DNA of 54,921 nt from Streptomyces violaceorubidus. GTDB taxonomy: Bacteria > Actinomycetota > Actinomycetes > Streptomycetales > Streptomycetaceae. The stretch's first letter is position 1. Each line of letters begins with the position of its first letter. The stretch is from contig NZ_JODM01000046.1 in assembly GCF_000717995.1 (NCBI RefSeq), forward strand, positions 1 to 54,921, given 5' to 3'. This document shows, one piece after another, positions 35,735 to 44,634 of the stretch. The notes beneath the pieces were generated by a model that did no database searches, had not been told where the DNA came from, and saw only the letters and a list, made by a program, of their open reading frames with translations. The translations under genes and the position numbers were made by a program.

Positions 35735-35740
35735 TAGATC
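35735..35740 (+). promoter_or_regulatory. Second -10-like box (TAGATC) before whiB
   Basis: TAGATC about 33 bases before the whiB ATG could be the -10 box of a second, downstream promoter. No -35 consensus is visible, which is usual for regulated promoters. Low confidence. Confidence 0.35.
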
Positions 35741-35772
35741 ACGGGGACGCGAAAGACAGACGAGGGGCGCAC

Positions 35773-36036
35773 ATGACCGAGCTGGTGCAGCAACTGCTGG
35801 TCGACGACGCGGACGAGGAACTCGGCTGGCAGGAGCGCGCACTGTGCGCCCAGACCGACCCCGAGTCCTTCTTCCCCGAGAAGGGCGGCTCCACCCGCGA
35901 GGCCAAGAAGGTCTGCCTCGCCTGTGAGGTCCGCTCCGAATGCCTCGAGTACGCCCTTGCCAACGACGAGCGCTTCGGTATCTGGGGCGGCCTCTCCGAG
36001 CGGGAGCGCCGTCGGCTGAAGAAGGCGGCGGTCTGA
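35773..36036 (+). CDS. whiB: Developmental regulator WhiB (iron-sulfur WhiB-like protein)
   Basis: The 87-residue protein has the four cluster-binding cysteines C25, C48, C51 and C57 (CLACEVRSEC), the turn GIWGG at 69-73 and the basic C-terminus SERERRRLKKAAV. It matches S. coelicolor WhiB in length and sequence as I recall it. WhiB binds a [4Fe-4S] cluster and, with WhiA, switches on genes for the sporulation-septation step in aerial hyphae. GAGGGG precedes the ATG. In mycobacteria the orthologue whiB2 likewise lies beside fbiA-fbiB. The long, less G+C-rich upstream DNA suits complex control. Confidence 0.96.
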   Translation: MTELVQQLLVDDADEELGWQERALCAQTDPESFFPEKGGSTREAKKVCLACEVRSECLEYALANDERFGIWGGLSERERRRLKKAAV

Positions 36037-36225
36037 CGGCCGCGGTCTGACGCAGCGGCAGAATCGGTCCGAACAGCGGGAACGGCCCGTCGTCGGTGGG
36101 TTGTCCACAGGCGGCGGGCCGCCCCTGTGTCCAGCCGATAGTGTGGGCGCTCGTCCGAGACACCCCGCCGTTTCCCACAGGCGCGGGCGTCCACCGCAGT
36201 CCACCGAACCGGGGCCCGTACCTCG

Positions 36226-39200
36226 ATGTCCGTGCAGAGTCACACGGCAGCCCAGCACGACCTCGCTGCCACACCTGAGTTCCCGCGTCACGTGGTGACC
36301 GCGGTCCTCGTCGCCCACGACGGAGCCCGCTGGCTGCCCGACGCGCTCGCCGGGCTGCTCGGCCAGGAGCGCCCCGTCCAGTACGCCGTGGCCGCCGACA
36401 CCGGCAGCGCCGACGACTCCTCCCGGCTGGTCGCCGACGCCCTCGGCGACGACCGCGTGCTCCACCTCGCCCGGCGCACCGGCTTCGGCCAGGCCGTCGA
36501 GGAGGCCGCCCGCACCGCCCCCGTCCTCACCCCCGAGGACCTGCCGTATCTGAGGCGGCCCAGCGGCTGGGACCCCGTCACCCGCTCCTGGCGCGACGAC
36601 GCCTACGACCTGCCGGAGCTCCCCCACGGAGAGCCGGTCCAGTGGCTGTGGCTGCTGCACGACGACTGCGCCCCGGAGCCGGAAGCCCTCGCCCAACTGC
36701 TGCGCGTCGTGGACACCGAGTACGAACTCGGCCGCGACGACGTCGCCGTCGTGGGCCCCAAGCTCCGCGGCTGGTACGACCGCCGGCAGCTGCTGGAGGT
36801 CGGCGTCTCCATCGCCAACTCCGGTCGCCGCTGGACCGGTCTGGACCGTCGCGAACAGGACCAGGGCCAGCACGACCACGTCAGGAGCGTGCTGTCGGTG
36901 TCCACCGCCGGCATGCTGATCCGGCGCGACGTCTTCGAGCGGCTCGGCGGATTCGACCGCCGGCTGCCCCTGATGCGCGACGACGTCGACCTGTGCTGGC
37001 GCGCGCACGCCGCCGGACTGCGCGTCCTCGTCGCCCCCGAGGCGGTCGTCCGCCACGCCGAGGCGGCCTCGCGCGAACGCCGCGCCGTCGACTGCGCGGG
37101 CCGCACCACCGCCTCACCGCACAAGGTGGACAAGGCCGGCGCCGTCCACACCCTCCTGGTCAATGTCCGCACCGCCGCCCTGCCCTGGGTACTGCTGCGC
37201 GTCGTCCTCGGCACCCTGCTGCGCACCGTCGCCTACCTCGTCGGCAAGGTCCCCGGACAGGCCCTCGACGAGATCCGCGGCCTGCTGGGCGTTCTGCTGC
37301 GCCCCGAGCGGATCATCGCGGGCCGACGCGAACGCGGCAGCCCGCAGGTCGAGAAGGACGAGCTGCGGCCCCTCTTCCCGCCCCCCGGCGCGACCATCCG
37401 CGCGACGGTCGAGCAGGTCGCGGGCGACCTCTTCGGCAGCTCCGACGCCGAGGCCGCCGCGGGTGCCGGACGGCACGGCGGCGGCATCGAGTCCGGACCC
37501 GGCGGCGACGACGCCGACTTCCTGGAGATCGAGCAGTTCGCCCGCCTCAAGCGCATCGCCCGCAAGCCCGGACCGGTGCTCTTCCTGGTGCTGCTGCTCG
37601 TCTCCCTGGCCGCCTGCCGCGCGCTCCTCGGCAGCGGCGCCCTGTCCGGCGGCGCGCTGCTGCCCGCACCGGCCGGCGCGGGCGAGCTGTGGTCGCGGTA
37701 CGCGGACGCCTGGCACACGGTCGGCACCGGCGGCACCGCGTCCGCGCCGCCCTATCTCGCGCTCGTCGCCACGCTCGCCTCCGTGCTGCTCGGCTCCACC
37801 GGACTCGCCGTCACCCTGCTGCTGGTCTGCTCGGTGCCCCTGGCCGGCGCCACCGCGTACTTCGCCTCCCGCCCGCTGGTCCCGTCCCGGCTGCTGCGCG
37901 CCTGGGCCGCGGTCGCCTACGCCTTCCTGCCCGCCGCCACCGGCGCGCTCGCCGGAGGGCGCATCGGCACCGCCGTCCTCGCCGTGCTGCTGCCGCTCAT
38001 CGCGCGCGCGGGCGTCGCGGCGGCCGGCCTGACGAGCTCCTCCGGTGCCCGTGGCAGCTGGCGCGCCACCTGGGCGTACGCCCTGCTGCTGACCATCACC
38101 ACCGCCTTCACGCCCGTCGTGTGGCCGGTCGCACTGGTCCTCGGCCTCGGCGTCCTGGCCCTGCGCCGCGGCGAGATCACGGCGTACGGGCCGCGCTTCC
38201 TCGCCCAGCTCGGCACCCCGCTGCTGCTGCTCGCCCCTTGGTCGCTGTCGCTGCTGCCGTTCGGCTTCTTCGACGAGGCCGGGCTCGACTACGGCGCCTC
38301 GGCCGCCTCCGCCCTCGACCTGCTCGGCGCCAGCCCCGGCGGCCCCGGCACGGTGGGCGGGCTCTTCCTCGTCGGCGTCGTGCTGGCCGCGCTGGCCGCC
38401 CTGCTGCGCCCCGAGCGGCAGTTGGGCATCCGGACGGCCTGGGCGGTCGCCCTGGTCGCCCTCGTCTTCGCCGTCCTGTCCAACCAGTCGGCCTGGGCCG
38501 GACCCGCCACCCTCGTCTACGGCATCGCGCTGCTGTCCGCCGCGACCCTCGGCGCCGACGGCGCGCGCTTCCGGGTGGCCGAGCAGAGCTTCGGCTGGCG
38601 CCAGCCCGTCGCCGCCCTGATCGCCCTCGCCTCGGCCCTCGGGCCGCTGATCGCCGCCGCCGGCTGGATGATCGGCGGCGCCGACGGCCCCGTGGAGCGA
38701 CGCGACCCCGTCCAGGTGCCCGCGTTCGTCGCCGAGGAGAGCCACACCCGCGACCAGGCCCGCACCCTCGTCCTCGACAGCGACTCCGCCGCGCACGTGG
38801 GCTACATGCTGGTCCGCGGCTCCGGCGCCCGCCTCGGCGACGGCGAACTGGCCTCCGGGGACGGCGGCAACAGCACCCTCGACAAGGTCGTCGCCAACCT
38901 CGTGGCCGGCTCCGGCGCCGACCAGGCCGACCAGCTCGGCGGGTTCGCCGTGCGCTACGTGCTCGTGCACAAGGGCGCGCCCCGCGAGGTCACCCGTGTC
39001 CTGGACGCCACGCCCGGACTGAGCAGGCTCAGCCAGCAGGACGGCAGCGGACTGTGGCGGGTGGACCAGGAGGTCGCGCGCGCGACCATCGTGTCCGGCG
39101 GCGAGTCCGGTGCCGGGGCGTCCGGCGGCGGCGAGCCCGAGCCCGTGGCGGCCGGGCCCGTGGAGATCCACACCGACATCAAGGCGGGCCCCGAGGGCCG

Positions 39201-40047
39201 TGTGCTGCGCCTCGCCGACACCGCCGCCGAGGGCTGGACCGCCACGCTGGACGGCAAGCCGCTCACCCGCACCACGGTCGACGGCTGGGCCCAGGGCTTC
39301 GAACTCCCCGCCTCCGGCGGCCGGCTGGACGTCACCTACGACGATCCGTTCACGCACACGGCCTGGCTGTGGGCCCAAGGGCTCCTCGCCGTCGTCCTGG
39401 TCGTCCTCGCCCTGCCCGGCAGGCGCCGCGACGTCGACGACGACCTGCCCGACGAAGCGCTCGTCCCCGCCCAGCCCGTCGAGGGCGAAGGGCGCCGGGC
39501 ACGGCGACTGCGGGCCCAGGCCGAGGCCGAGGCAGCGGCGGACACACCGGCGGACCCGGGCCCCGAGGCCGCGGGGGACGCCCCCGAGGTGCCCGAGCCG
39601 CCCGCGACGGCACCGGTGCCGGTCCCGCAGCAGCCGGGGTACGGGGAATGGGACGCGACGGCGTACACCGGCGCCGAGTACGCCTCGTACGACGGCGGCT
39701 ACGGCGGCGAGCAGTACCAGGGCGCTCAGCAGTACGACCCGGGCGCGTACGGACAGCAGCCGTACCAGGCGGCGGACCCGTACCCGTCGGACGCCTACCA
39801 GGGCGGCCAGGGCGGGCACGGCGGGCACGGCGGGCACGACGGCCAGGGCGCACCCTACGGAGCGGGCCAGTACGACCCCTACGCCTACGGAGATCCGACG
39901 CAGGCTCAGGAGGGCGGCTACGACGCCGCCTTCGACCAGGCGTACGGCCAGGGCGGCTACGACACGCCGTACGACCCTTCCCAGCACCAGCAGCCCCAGC
40001 AGCCGCACGGCACGGGCAGTGAGCGTCCCGACGGGAGCCAGCAGTGA
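36226..40047 (+). CDS. Large membrane glycosyltransferase (GT2) with low-complexity tail
   Basis: The 1273-residue protein has an N-terminal GT2 domain (about 22-300): VTAVLVAHDGARWLPDAL, LWLLHDDCAP (DDC in DxD position, D146-D147), VSTAGMLIRRDVFERLGGFDRRLPLMRDDVDLCWRAHAAGL. From about 449 to 870 there are many hydrophobic helices, then an extracytoplasmic domain (about 870-1040) and a final helix (1045-1065). The tail (1066-1273) is cytoplasmic by prediction and rich in Gln, Tyr, Gly and Pro (QQPYQAADPYPSD). The architecture suggests a polymerising or exporting surface-glycan synthase. Its stop overlaps the next start (GTGA), so it is coupled to the DUF5719 protein. Donor and product unknown. 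Confidence 0.88.
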   Translation: MSVQSHTAAQHDLAATPEFPRHVVTAVLVAHDGARWLPDALAGLLGQERPVQYAVAADTGSADDSSRLVADALGDDRVLHLARRTGFGQAVEEAARTAPVLTPEDLPYLRRPSGWDPVTRSWRDDAYDLPELPHGEPVQWLWLLHDDCAPEPEALAQLLRVVDTEYELGRDDVAVVGPKLRGWYDRRQLLEVGVSIANSGRRWTGLDRREQDQGQHDHVRSVLSVSTAGMLIRRDVFERLGGFDRRLPLMRDDVDLCWRAHAAGLRVLVAPEAVVRHAEAASRERRAVDCAGRTTASPHKVDKAGAVHTLLVNVRTAALPWVLLRVVLGTLLRTVAYLVGKVPGQALDEIRGLLGVLLRPERIIAGRRERGSPQVEKDELRPLFPPPGATIRATVEQVAGDLFGSSDAEAAAGAGRHGGGIESGPGGDDADFLEIEQFARLKRIARKPGPVLFLVLLLVSLAACRALLGSGALSGGALLPAPAGAGELWSRYADAWHTVGTGGTASAPPYLALVATLASVLLGSTGLAVTLLLVCSVPLAGATAYFASRPLVPSRLLRAWAAVAYAFLPAATGALAGGRIGTAVLAVLLPLIARAGVAAAGLTSSSGARGSWRATWAYALLLTITTAFTPVVWPVALVLGLGVLALRRGEITAYGPRFLAQLGTPLLLLAPWSLSLLPFGFFDEAGLDYGASAASALDLLGASPGGPGTVGGLFLVGVVLAALAALLRPERQLGIRTAWAVALVALVFAVLSNQSAWAGPATLVYGIALLSAATLGADGARFRVAEQSFGWRQPVAALIALASALGPLIAAAGWMIGGADGPVERRDPVQVPAFVAEESHTRDQARTLVLDSDSAAHVGYMLVRGSGARLGDGELASGDGGNSTLDKVVANLVAGSGADQADQLGGFAVRYVLVHKGAPREVTRVLDATPGLSRLSQQDGSGLWRVDQEVARATIVSGGESGAGASGGGEPEPVAAGPVEIHTDIKAGPEGRVLRLADTAAEGWTATLDGKPLTRTTVDGWAQGFELPASGGRLDVTYDDPFTHTAWLWAQGLLAVVLVVLALPGRRRDVDDDLPDEALVPAQPVEGEGRRARRLRAQAEAEAAADTPADPGPEAAGDAPEVPEPPATAPVPVPQQPGYGEWDATAYTGAEYASYDGGYGGEQYQGAQQYDPGAYGQQPYQAADPYPSDAYQGGQGGHGGHGGHDGQGAPYGAGQYDPYAYGDPTQAQEGGYDAAFDQAYGQGGYDTPYDPSQHQQPQQPHGTGSERPDGSQQ

Positions 40048-41564
40048 AGCGCACGACCCTGTCCCTGATCGCCTGTGCGACGGTGCTCGCCGCGGTCACC
40101 GGTTTCGCGGCGGTGTCCGCCCCGGACGGCTCGGGCACGGACAGCGCTCCACCGGCCGCCCGGCTGCCCGTGGAGCGCACCAGCCTGCTGTGCCCGGCGC
40201 CCAGCACCTCCGACCTCGCCGAGACCGCCTACACGTCCTTCACGCCCGTCACGAAGGGCGCCGACGCGAAGGGCGGCGCGACGCTCACCGCGGCGGAGTC
40301 GGCCGACGCCACCGAGGACGGCAAGGGCGGCGGCACAACCGAGGAGAAGGGCGACAAGGGCGAGAAGGCGGGGAAGCCGGTCCTCCAGCCCAAGGCGCCC
40401 GGCACGCCCGTCGCCGGGGACACGAGTGGCGCCGACACACCCGCGCTGATCGGCACCGCCGAGGGCGCCCCCGCGCCGGGCTGGACGGTGCAGCAGACCA
40501 CGGAGGTCGCCGCCGGGACGGGCCGCGGCCTGCAGGGTGTCAACTGCGCCGCCCCGGACACGGAGTTCTGGTTCCCGGGCGCCAGCACGGCGACCGGCCG
40601 CACCGACTACGTCCACCTGACGAACCCGGACGACTCGGCGGCCGTCGTGGACATCGAGCTGTACGGCAAGGACGGCGCCCTGAAGTCCACGGTGGGGGAG
40701 GGGGTCACGGTGCCGCCGCACGCCAGTGAGTCCCTGCTGCTGTCCACGCTCAGCGACGTGAAGGAGACCGACCTGACCGTGCACGTCGGCGTGCGCAGCG
40801 GACGGCTCGGCGCCGCGGTGCAGGCCCTGGACGACAAGACCGGCGGCGACTGGCTGACCGCGTCCGCCGACCCGGCGAGCGACCTCGTGCTGCCGGGCAT
40901 CCCGAAGGACGCCACCGCCGTGCGCCTGGTGCTGTTCACGCCCGGCGGCACCGACGCCGACCTGAAGGTGCGACTCGCCTCGCCGTCCGGGCTCATCACG
41001 CCCGCCGGTCACGAGACGGTGCACGTCAAGGCCGGTATGACGACCGGCGTCGACCTCGGCGAGGTCACCCGCGGCGAGGCGGGCTCGCTGGTGCTGACCC
41101 CGACGGACCGGTCCGTGCCGGTCGTGGCCGCGGTGCGGGTCGTGCGGGGCAAGGGCGACGAGCAGGAGTCCGCGTTCGTTCCGGCCTCCGACCCGGTCGG
41201 TGCGCGGGCGACGGTCGTGGACAACCGCGCCAAGAGCACGACCCTGGCCCTGACCGCGTCCGGGGAGGCCGCGCAGGTCAAGGTCACGGCGTCGGCGGGC
41301 ACCGAGGGCGGCACGCCGGCGACCAAGACGTACACCATCAAGGCCGGCACGACGCAGAACGTCGACGCACCGGTCCCCGCCGGACTCAAGGGCTCCTACG
41401 CGCTGACCGTCGAGACGGTCTCGGGCGGCCCCGTCCACGCGTCCCGCGTCCTGACGGGGTCGGACGAGGACGTGGCGGCCTTCACCGTCCAGACCCTCCC
41501 CGACGACCGCGGCACGGTCTCGGTGCCGAACGCGGAGGAGGACCTCTCGGTCCTGCAGAAGTAG
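40044..41564 (+). CDS. Secreted DUF5719-family protein
   Basis: The 506-residue protein begins with a signal peptide (MKRTTLSLIACATVLAAVTG) and has an Asp/Lys/Gly/Thr-rich linker (about 70-130). After that come repeated beta-sandwich-like segments (TDYVHLTNPDDSAAVVDIELYG, SLVLTPTDRSVPVVAAVRVVRG, KTYTIKAGTTQNVDAPV). No catalytic motif is seen. It is fused by overlap to the giant glycosyltransferase, so it may work with it outside the membrane, for example as a scaffold or chaperone of the glycan. This link is inference. It converges on the zincin gene. Confidence 0.85.
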   Translation: MKRTTLSLIACATVLAAVTGFAAVSAPDGSGTDSAPPAARLPVERTSLLCPAPSTSDLAETAYTSFTPVTKGADAKGGATLTAAESADATEDGKGGGTTEEKGDKGEKAGKPVLQPKAPGTPVAGDTSGADTPALIGTAEGAPAPGWTVQQTTEVAAGTGRGLQGVNCAAPDTEFWFPGASTATGRTDYVHLTNPDDSAAVVDIELYGKDGALKSTVGEGVTVPPHASESLLLSTLSDVKETDLTVHVGVRSGRLGAAVQALDDKTGGDWLTASADPASDLVLPGIPKDATAVRLVLFTPGGTDADLKVRLASPSGLITPAGHETVHVKAGMTTGVDLGEVTRGEAGSLVLTPTDRSVPVVAAVRVVRGKGDEQESAFVPASDPVGARATVVDNRAKSTTLALTASGEAAQVKVTASAGTEGGTPATKTYTIKAGTTQNVDAPVPAGLKGSYALTVETVSGGPVHASRVLTGSDEDVAAFTVQTLPDDRGTVSVPNAEEDLSVLQK

Positions 41565-41591
41565 TGGCCGGGGCGCCCGGGCCCCCGCCGC

Positions 41592-42047
41592 TCAGTCCTC
41601 CCCGTACCGGGGATCCACCGTCTCCGGTGTCAGTCCCAGCAGCTCCGCGACCTGTTCGACGACGACCTCGTGCACCAGCAGCGCGCGCTCGTCCCGCCCC
41701 TTGGTCCGGATCTCCACCGGTCGCCGGTACACCACGACCCGCCCGCGCCGCCCGTCGCGCGAGGGCACCGTGCCCCCGAGCGGGACCGCCTCGTCGTTCC
41801 ACGCCTCTCCGGCCGCGGGCGGGCGCGGCACGTCGAGGACGAGGAAGTCGATGTCGGCGAGCTGCGGCCAGCGCCGCTCCAGGCGCTCCACGGAGTCCTG
41901 CACCAGGTCCGCGAACACCTCGCCGCGGCTCGCGGCGAGCGGCACCTGCGGGGGCGCGACCGGGCCGCGCATGCCCCGACCGTGGCGATCACGACGGCGG
42001 GGTCCTGGGCGGCCGGTATCACGGGGCGTCACGGGGTTGTCCATCAC
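41592..42047 (-). CDS. Zincin-like (metallopeptidase-fold) protein with degenerate HExxH
   Basis: The 151-residue protein resembles the small actinobacterial zincin family (PF06262-like): FADLVQDSVERLERRWPQLADIDFLVLDVP, then VVVYRRPVEIRTKGRDERALLVHEVVVEQVAELLG. In active members the helix has HExxH; here it is HEVVV, so the second zinc His is missing, as seems usual in this sub-branch. Peptidase activity is therefore doubtful. The GTG at 42047 (followed at once by ATG) lies six bases after a TACCCT box, again a leaderless-type start. It is conserved between the DUF5719 and DUF3499 genes. Function unknown. Confidence 0.82.
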   Translation of the reverse strand: MMDNPVTPRDTGRPGPRRRDRHGRGMRGPVAPPQVPLAASRGEVFADLVQDSVERLERRWPQLADIDFLVLDVPRPPAAGEAWNDEAVPLGGTVPSRDGRRGRVVVYRRPVEIRTKGRDERALLVHEVVVEQVAELLGLTPETVDPRYGED

Positions 42048-42053
42048 TGGTGA

Positions 42054-42059
42054 AGGGTA
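42054..42059 (-). promoter_or_regulatory. -10 box (TACCCT) for the zincin gene
   Basis: TACCCT ends six bases before the GTG on the minus strand, with no ribosome site. Leaderless-type spacing. Confidence 0.5.
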
Positions 42060-42372
42060 GTCCCCGCCGGGGCGGCGTGCCCGGCCGCGCGCGCACCGCG
42101 GGCGGCGTGGCGGCGGCCCGCTCCGCTTGTCGCAGGATGACCATTCCAGCCAAGGTTGGGCTCAATTCCGTATCTCTCCGCGACCGTGGAACTCAAGGCA
42201 AATGTCATTGTTTGTATCGGGTCATGACCGCCTGCCAGGTCGCGCGGGCCCCTGGGTGTGGGTGTCCGCGCAGGTCACAGGGGCCTGTTCCGGAGGGTGC
42301 GCAGGCCGTTTCACGCCACGACACGGGGGTGTGACCCGGTGGAGAGTCGTCGCGGCCCGCTCAAGAGTGCGG

Positions 42373-42378
42373 TACCGT
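42373..42378 (+). promoter_or_regulatory. -10 box (TACCGT) for the DUF3499 gene
   Basis: TACCGT ends eight bases before the GTG start, and no ribosome site lies between. Likely leaderless. Confidence 0.45.
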
Positions 42379-42386
42379 CCAACATC

Positions 42387-42758
42387 GTGAGCCCTGTACG
42401 TCGCTGTTCGCGCACCGCCTGCGGCCGTCCCGCCGTCGCGACGCTGACGTACGTCTACGCCGACTCGACCGCGGTCCTCGGCCCGCTCGCCACCTACGCC
42501 GAACCCCACTGCTACGACCTGTGCGCCGAGCACTCCGAGCGCCTCACCGCCCCCCGCGGCTGGGAGGTCGTCCGCCTGCTCGACGGATCCGCCCCGGCCC
42601 GTCCCACCGGCGACGACCTGGAGGCGCTCGCCAACGCGGTGCGCGAGGCGGCCCGGCCCCAGGAGCGGGCGGCCGAGGCCGGGGGTGCGCGGAGTGCCGA
42701 CCCGATGGAGGTCGCGCGCCGCGGCCACCTGCGCGTGCTGCGCTCGCCGGACAACTGA
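42387..42758 (+). CDS. DUF3499-family protein
   Basis: The 123-residue protein has a Cys/His-rich N-terminal half: RRCSRTACGRPAVATLTYVYADSTAVLGPL followed by PHCYDLCAEHSERLTAPRGWEVV. The C-x4-C and C-x3-C-x2-H spacing looks like a small zinc-binding domain. The C-terminal half is Ala/Arg-rich and variable. The family (DUF3499) is restricted to actinobacteria and has no known role; it is conserved next to the zincin and manB genes. GTG 42387 is chosen from the -10 spacing and because the conserved domain begins there; a frame upstream to 42258 looks spurious. Confidence 0.85.
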   Translation: MSPVRRCSRTACGRPAVATLTYVYADSTAVLGPLATYAEPHCYDLCAEHSERLTAPRGWEVVRLLDGSAPARPTGDDLEALANAVREAARPQERAAEAGGARSADPMEVARRGHLRVLRSPDN

Positions 42759-42785
42759 GCCCCGCGCGACGGGTTTCTCGCCTTT

Positions 42786-42811
42786 CTCGTCTTCCCTCCT
42801 CGTCTTCCCTC
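42786..42811. repeat. 13-nt direct repeat, two copies
   Basis: CTCGTCTTCCCTC occurs twice in tandem in the pyrimidine-rich spacer between the DUF3499 gene and the permease gene. It is small and may be incidental. Confidence 0.6.
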
Positions 42812-42937
42812 CTTTCACTCGGGTGTCCCCGGTCGCGTCCGTTCCCGCACACCCATTGACGCCTTGTTGTCGCGGACACGACCATTCCGGAAGCCGCGAT
42901 AAATCGCTTTCGCATGACGGAATCCGGGGAGGCGTGC

Positions 42938-44554
42938 GTGTACGTGCAGGAGCTGGAACCCGTCGCCGGTTCGCTCGGCCTGTCGGCCCTGGTGGCGGCC
43001 CTGCCACTGGTGATCGTCCTCGTCCTGCTGGGCGGCGTGCGCATGAAGGCGCACCTGGCGGGCCTCATCGGCCTGCTGGCCGCCGTACTGGTCGCCCGGC
43101 TCGCCTACGGCATGCCGCTGGACCAGACGGCCTCCAGCGCCGTCCAGGGCGCGGTTTTCGGCCTCTTCCCCATCCTGTGGATCGTCGTGAACGCCCTGTG
43201 GGTCTACCGGATGACGGTCCGAACCCGGCACTTCGACATCCTGCGCCGCTCCTTCGGCCGCCTGTCCGACGACCCCCGCATCCAGGCCCTCGTCGTCGCC
43301 TTCTGCTTCGGCGCCCTGCTGGAGGCCCTCGCCGGGTTCGGGGCACCCGTCGCGATCTGCTCGGTCATGCTCGTCGCCCTCGGCTTCGACCCCGTGCGCG
43401 CCGCGGTCGTCTCCCTGGTCGCCAACACCGCGCCGGTCGCCTTCGGCGCGATGGGCACCCCGGTGGTGACGCTGGCCCAGGTCACCGGGCTGCCCCTGGA
43501 CGACGTCGCCTCCGTCGTGGGCCGCCAGACGCCCCTGCTGGCCCTCGTCGTACCGCTGCTCCTCGTCGCCCTGGTGGACGGCCGGCGCGGACTGCGCGAG
43601 ACCTGGATCCCCGCGCTGGCCTGCGGGGTCGCCTTCGCCGTCGCCCAGTTCGCCGCCTCCAACCACGTCTCCGCCCAGCTCGCCGACATCGCCGCCGCCC
43701 TGATCGGCGCGGGCGCCCTGGTCGCCGTACCGCACTCCCGTCGGCCCGCCGCCGAGCCCGTACGGGCGTCCGTGCTGACCGGCGTGCGCAGCGAGGAACT
43801 GGACGAGGCGGACTCCGCGCGGGAGGTGGTGCGGGCCTACGCGCCGTACGCGCTGATCGTCGCCGTCTTCTCCGTCGCGCAGATCCCGGCCGTCAAGGAC
43901 TGGCTGGCGAAGGCCACTCAGACCTACGACTGGCCGTTCCTCGACGTGCTCGACCCCGAGGGCAAGCCGGTCGGCGGCAACGTCTTCTCCTGGCCGATCG
44001 TCTCCACCGGCGGCACGCTCGTGCTGTTCGCCGGGCTGGCCACGGCCGTCGTGCTCGGCGTGCACGCGCGCGTGGCGGTCACGGAGTGGCTCGCGACCGT
44101 GCGCGAACTGCGGTTCGCGATCCTCACCGTCACCTCGGTCCTCGCCCTCGCCTACGTCATGAACCTCTCCGGACAGGCCGCCACCATCGGCCACTTCGTC
44201 GCCGCGGCCGGCGCCGGGCTCGCCTTCCTCTCCCCGGTGCTCGGCTGGTTCGGCGTCGCCGTCTCCGGCTCCGACACCTCCGCCAACGCCCTCTTCGGCG
44301 CCCTCCAGGTGACCGCCGCGCGGGAGTCCGGCCTCTCGCCCGAGCTGCTGGCCGCCGCCAACAGCTCCGGCGGCGTCCTCGGCAAGATGATCTCCCCGCA
44401 GAACCTCACCATCGCCTGCGCCGCCGTCGGACTCGCGGGCCGCGAAGGCGACCTGCTGCGCAAGGTGCTGCCCTGGAGCCTCGGCCTCCTGCTGATCATG
44501 TGCCTGATCGTGGTCGGGCAGTCCACCGCCGTCCTGGGCTGGATGCTGCCCTGA
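42938..44554 (+). CDS. lldP: L-lactate permease family transporter
   Basis: The 538-residue membrane protein has about 12-14 helices and the LctP signatures: AFCFGALLEALAGFGAPVAICSVML, SLVANTAPVAFGAMGTPVVTLA, and near the end SGSDTSANALFGALQ and ANSSGGVLGKMISPQNLTIA. It should take up lactate (and possibly glycolate) with protons. GTG 42938 is preferred because GGGGAGG lies just upstream; an ATG at 42914 adds eight residues without a ribosome site. No lactate dehydrogenase genes are adjacent. Substrate by family only. Confidence 0.88.
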   Translation: MYVQELEPVAGSLGLSALVAALPLVIVLVLLGGVRMKAHLAGLIGLLAAVLVARLAYGMPLDQTASSAVQGAVFGLFPILWIVVNALWVYRMTVRTRHFDILRRSFGRLSDDPRIQALVVAFCFGALLEALAGFGAPVAICSVMLVALGFDPVRAAVVSLVANTAPVAFGAMGTPVVTLAQVTGLPLDDVASVVGRQTPLLALVVPLLLVALVDGRRGLRETWIPALACGVAFAVAQFAASNHVSAQLADIAAALIGAGALVAVPHSRRPAAEPVRASVLTGVRSEELDEADSAREVVRAYAPYALIVAVFSVAQIPAVKDWLAKATQTYDWPFLDVLDPEGKPVGGNVFSWPIVSTGGTLVLFAGLATAVVLGVHARVAVTEWLATVRELRFAILTVTSVLALAYVMNLSGQAATIGHFVAAAGAGLAFLSPVLGWFGVAVSGSDTSANALFGALQVTAARESGLSPELLAAANSSGGVLGKMISPQNLTIACAAVGLAGREGDLLRKVLPWSLGLLLIMCLIVVGQSTAVLGWMLP

Positions 44555-44594
44555 CCTGAGGGAACCTTCCGGGCGGCCCGCCGGTCCCTACGGG

Positions 44595-44600
44595 TAGTTT
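44595..44600 (+). promoter_or_regulatory. -10-like box (TAGTTT) before manB
   Basis: TAGTTT lies 34 bases before the GTG of manB, leaving a short leader with AGGAAGG. No clear -35. Moderate to low confidence. Confidence 0.4.
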
Positions 44601-44634
44601 GTGGGCTCCGACAGGACTTTCAGGAAGGTTGGCC

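Larger units (their letters stand above)
35086..35772. other. 687-base upstream region of whiB
   Basis: This is the longest gene-free spacer bearing promoters. The right half (about 35330-35770) has clearly lower G+C than the genes, a mark of promoter DNA in streptomycetes. It also contains a CAG-rich stretch (about 35205-35265). Open frames on both strands show no conserved features and no third-position bias, so no small gene is called. whiB promoter boxes are annotated separately. Confidence 0.5.
42048..42386. other. 339-base divergent spacer, zincin/DUF3499
   Basis: It contains the two leaderless-type promoters annotated beside it. In the middle (about 42155-42230) there is a notably A/T-richer patch (around GTCATTGTTTGTATCGGGTC) that contrasts with the flanks. 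No gene or clear palindrome was found in it. Confidence 0.45.

Noticed and set aside
37114..40008. Very long antisense open frame (over 900 codons) opposite the large glycosyltransferase gene
   Set aside because: Third-position G+C is locked to the plus-strand gene; the antisense translation is a typical G+C shadow with repetitive Gly/Arg/Val/Ala.
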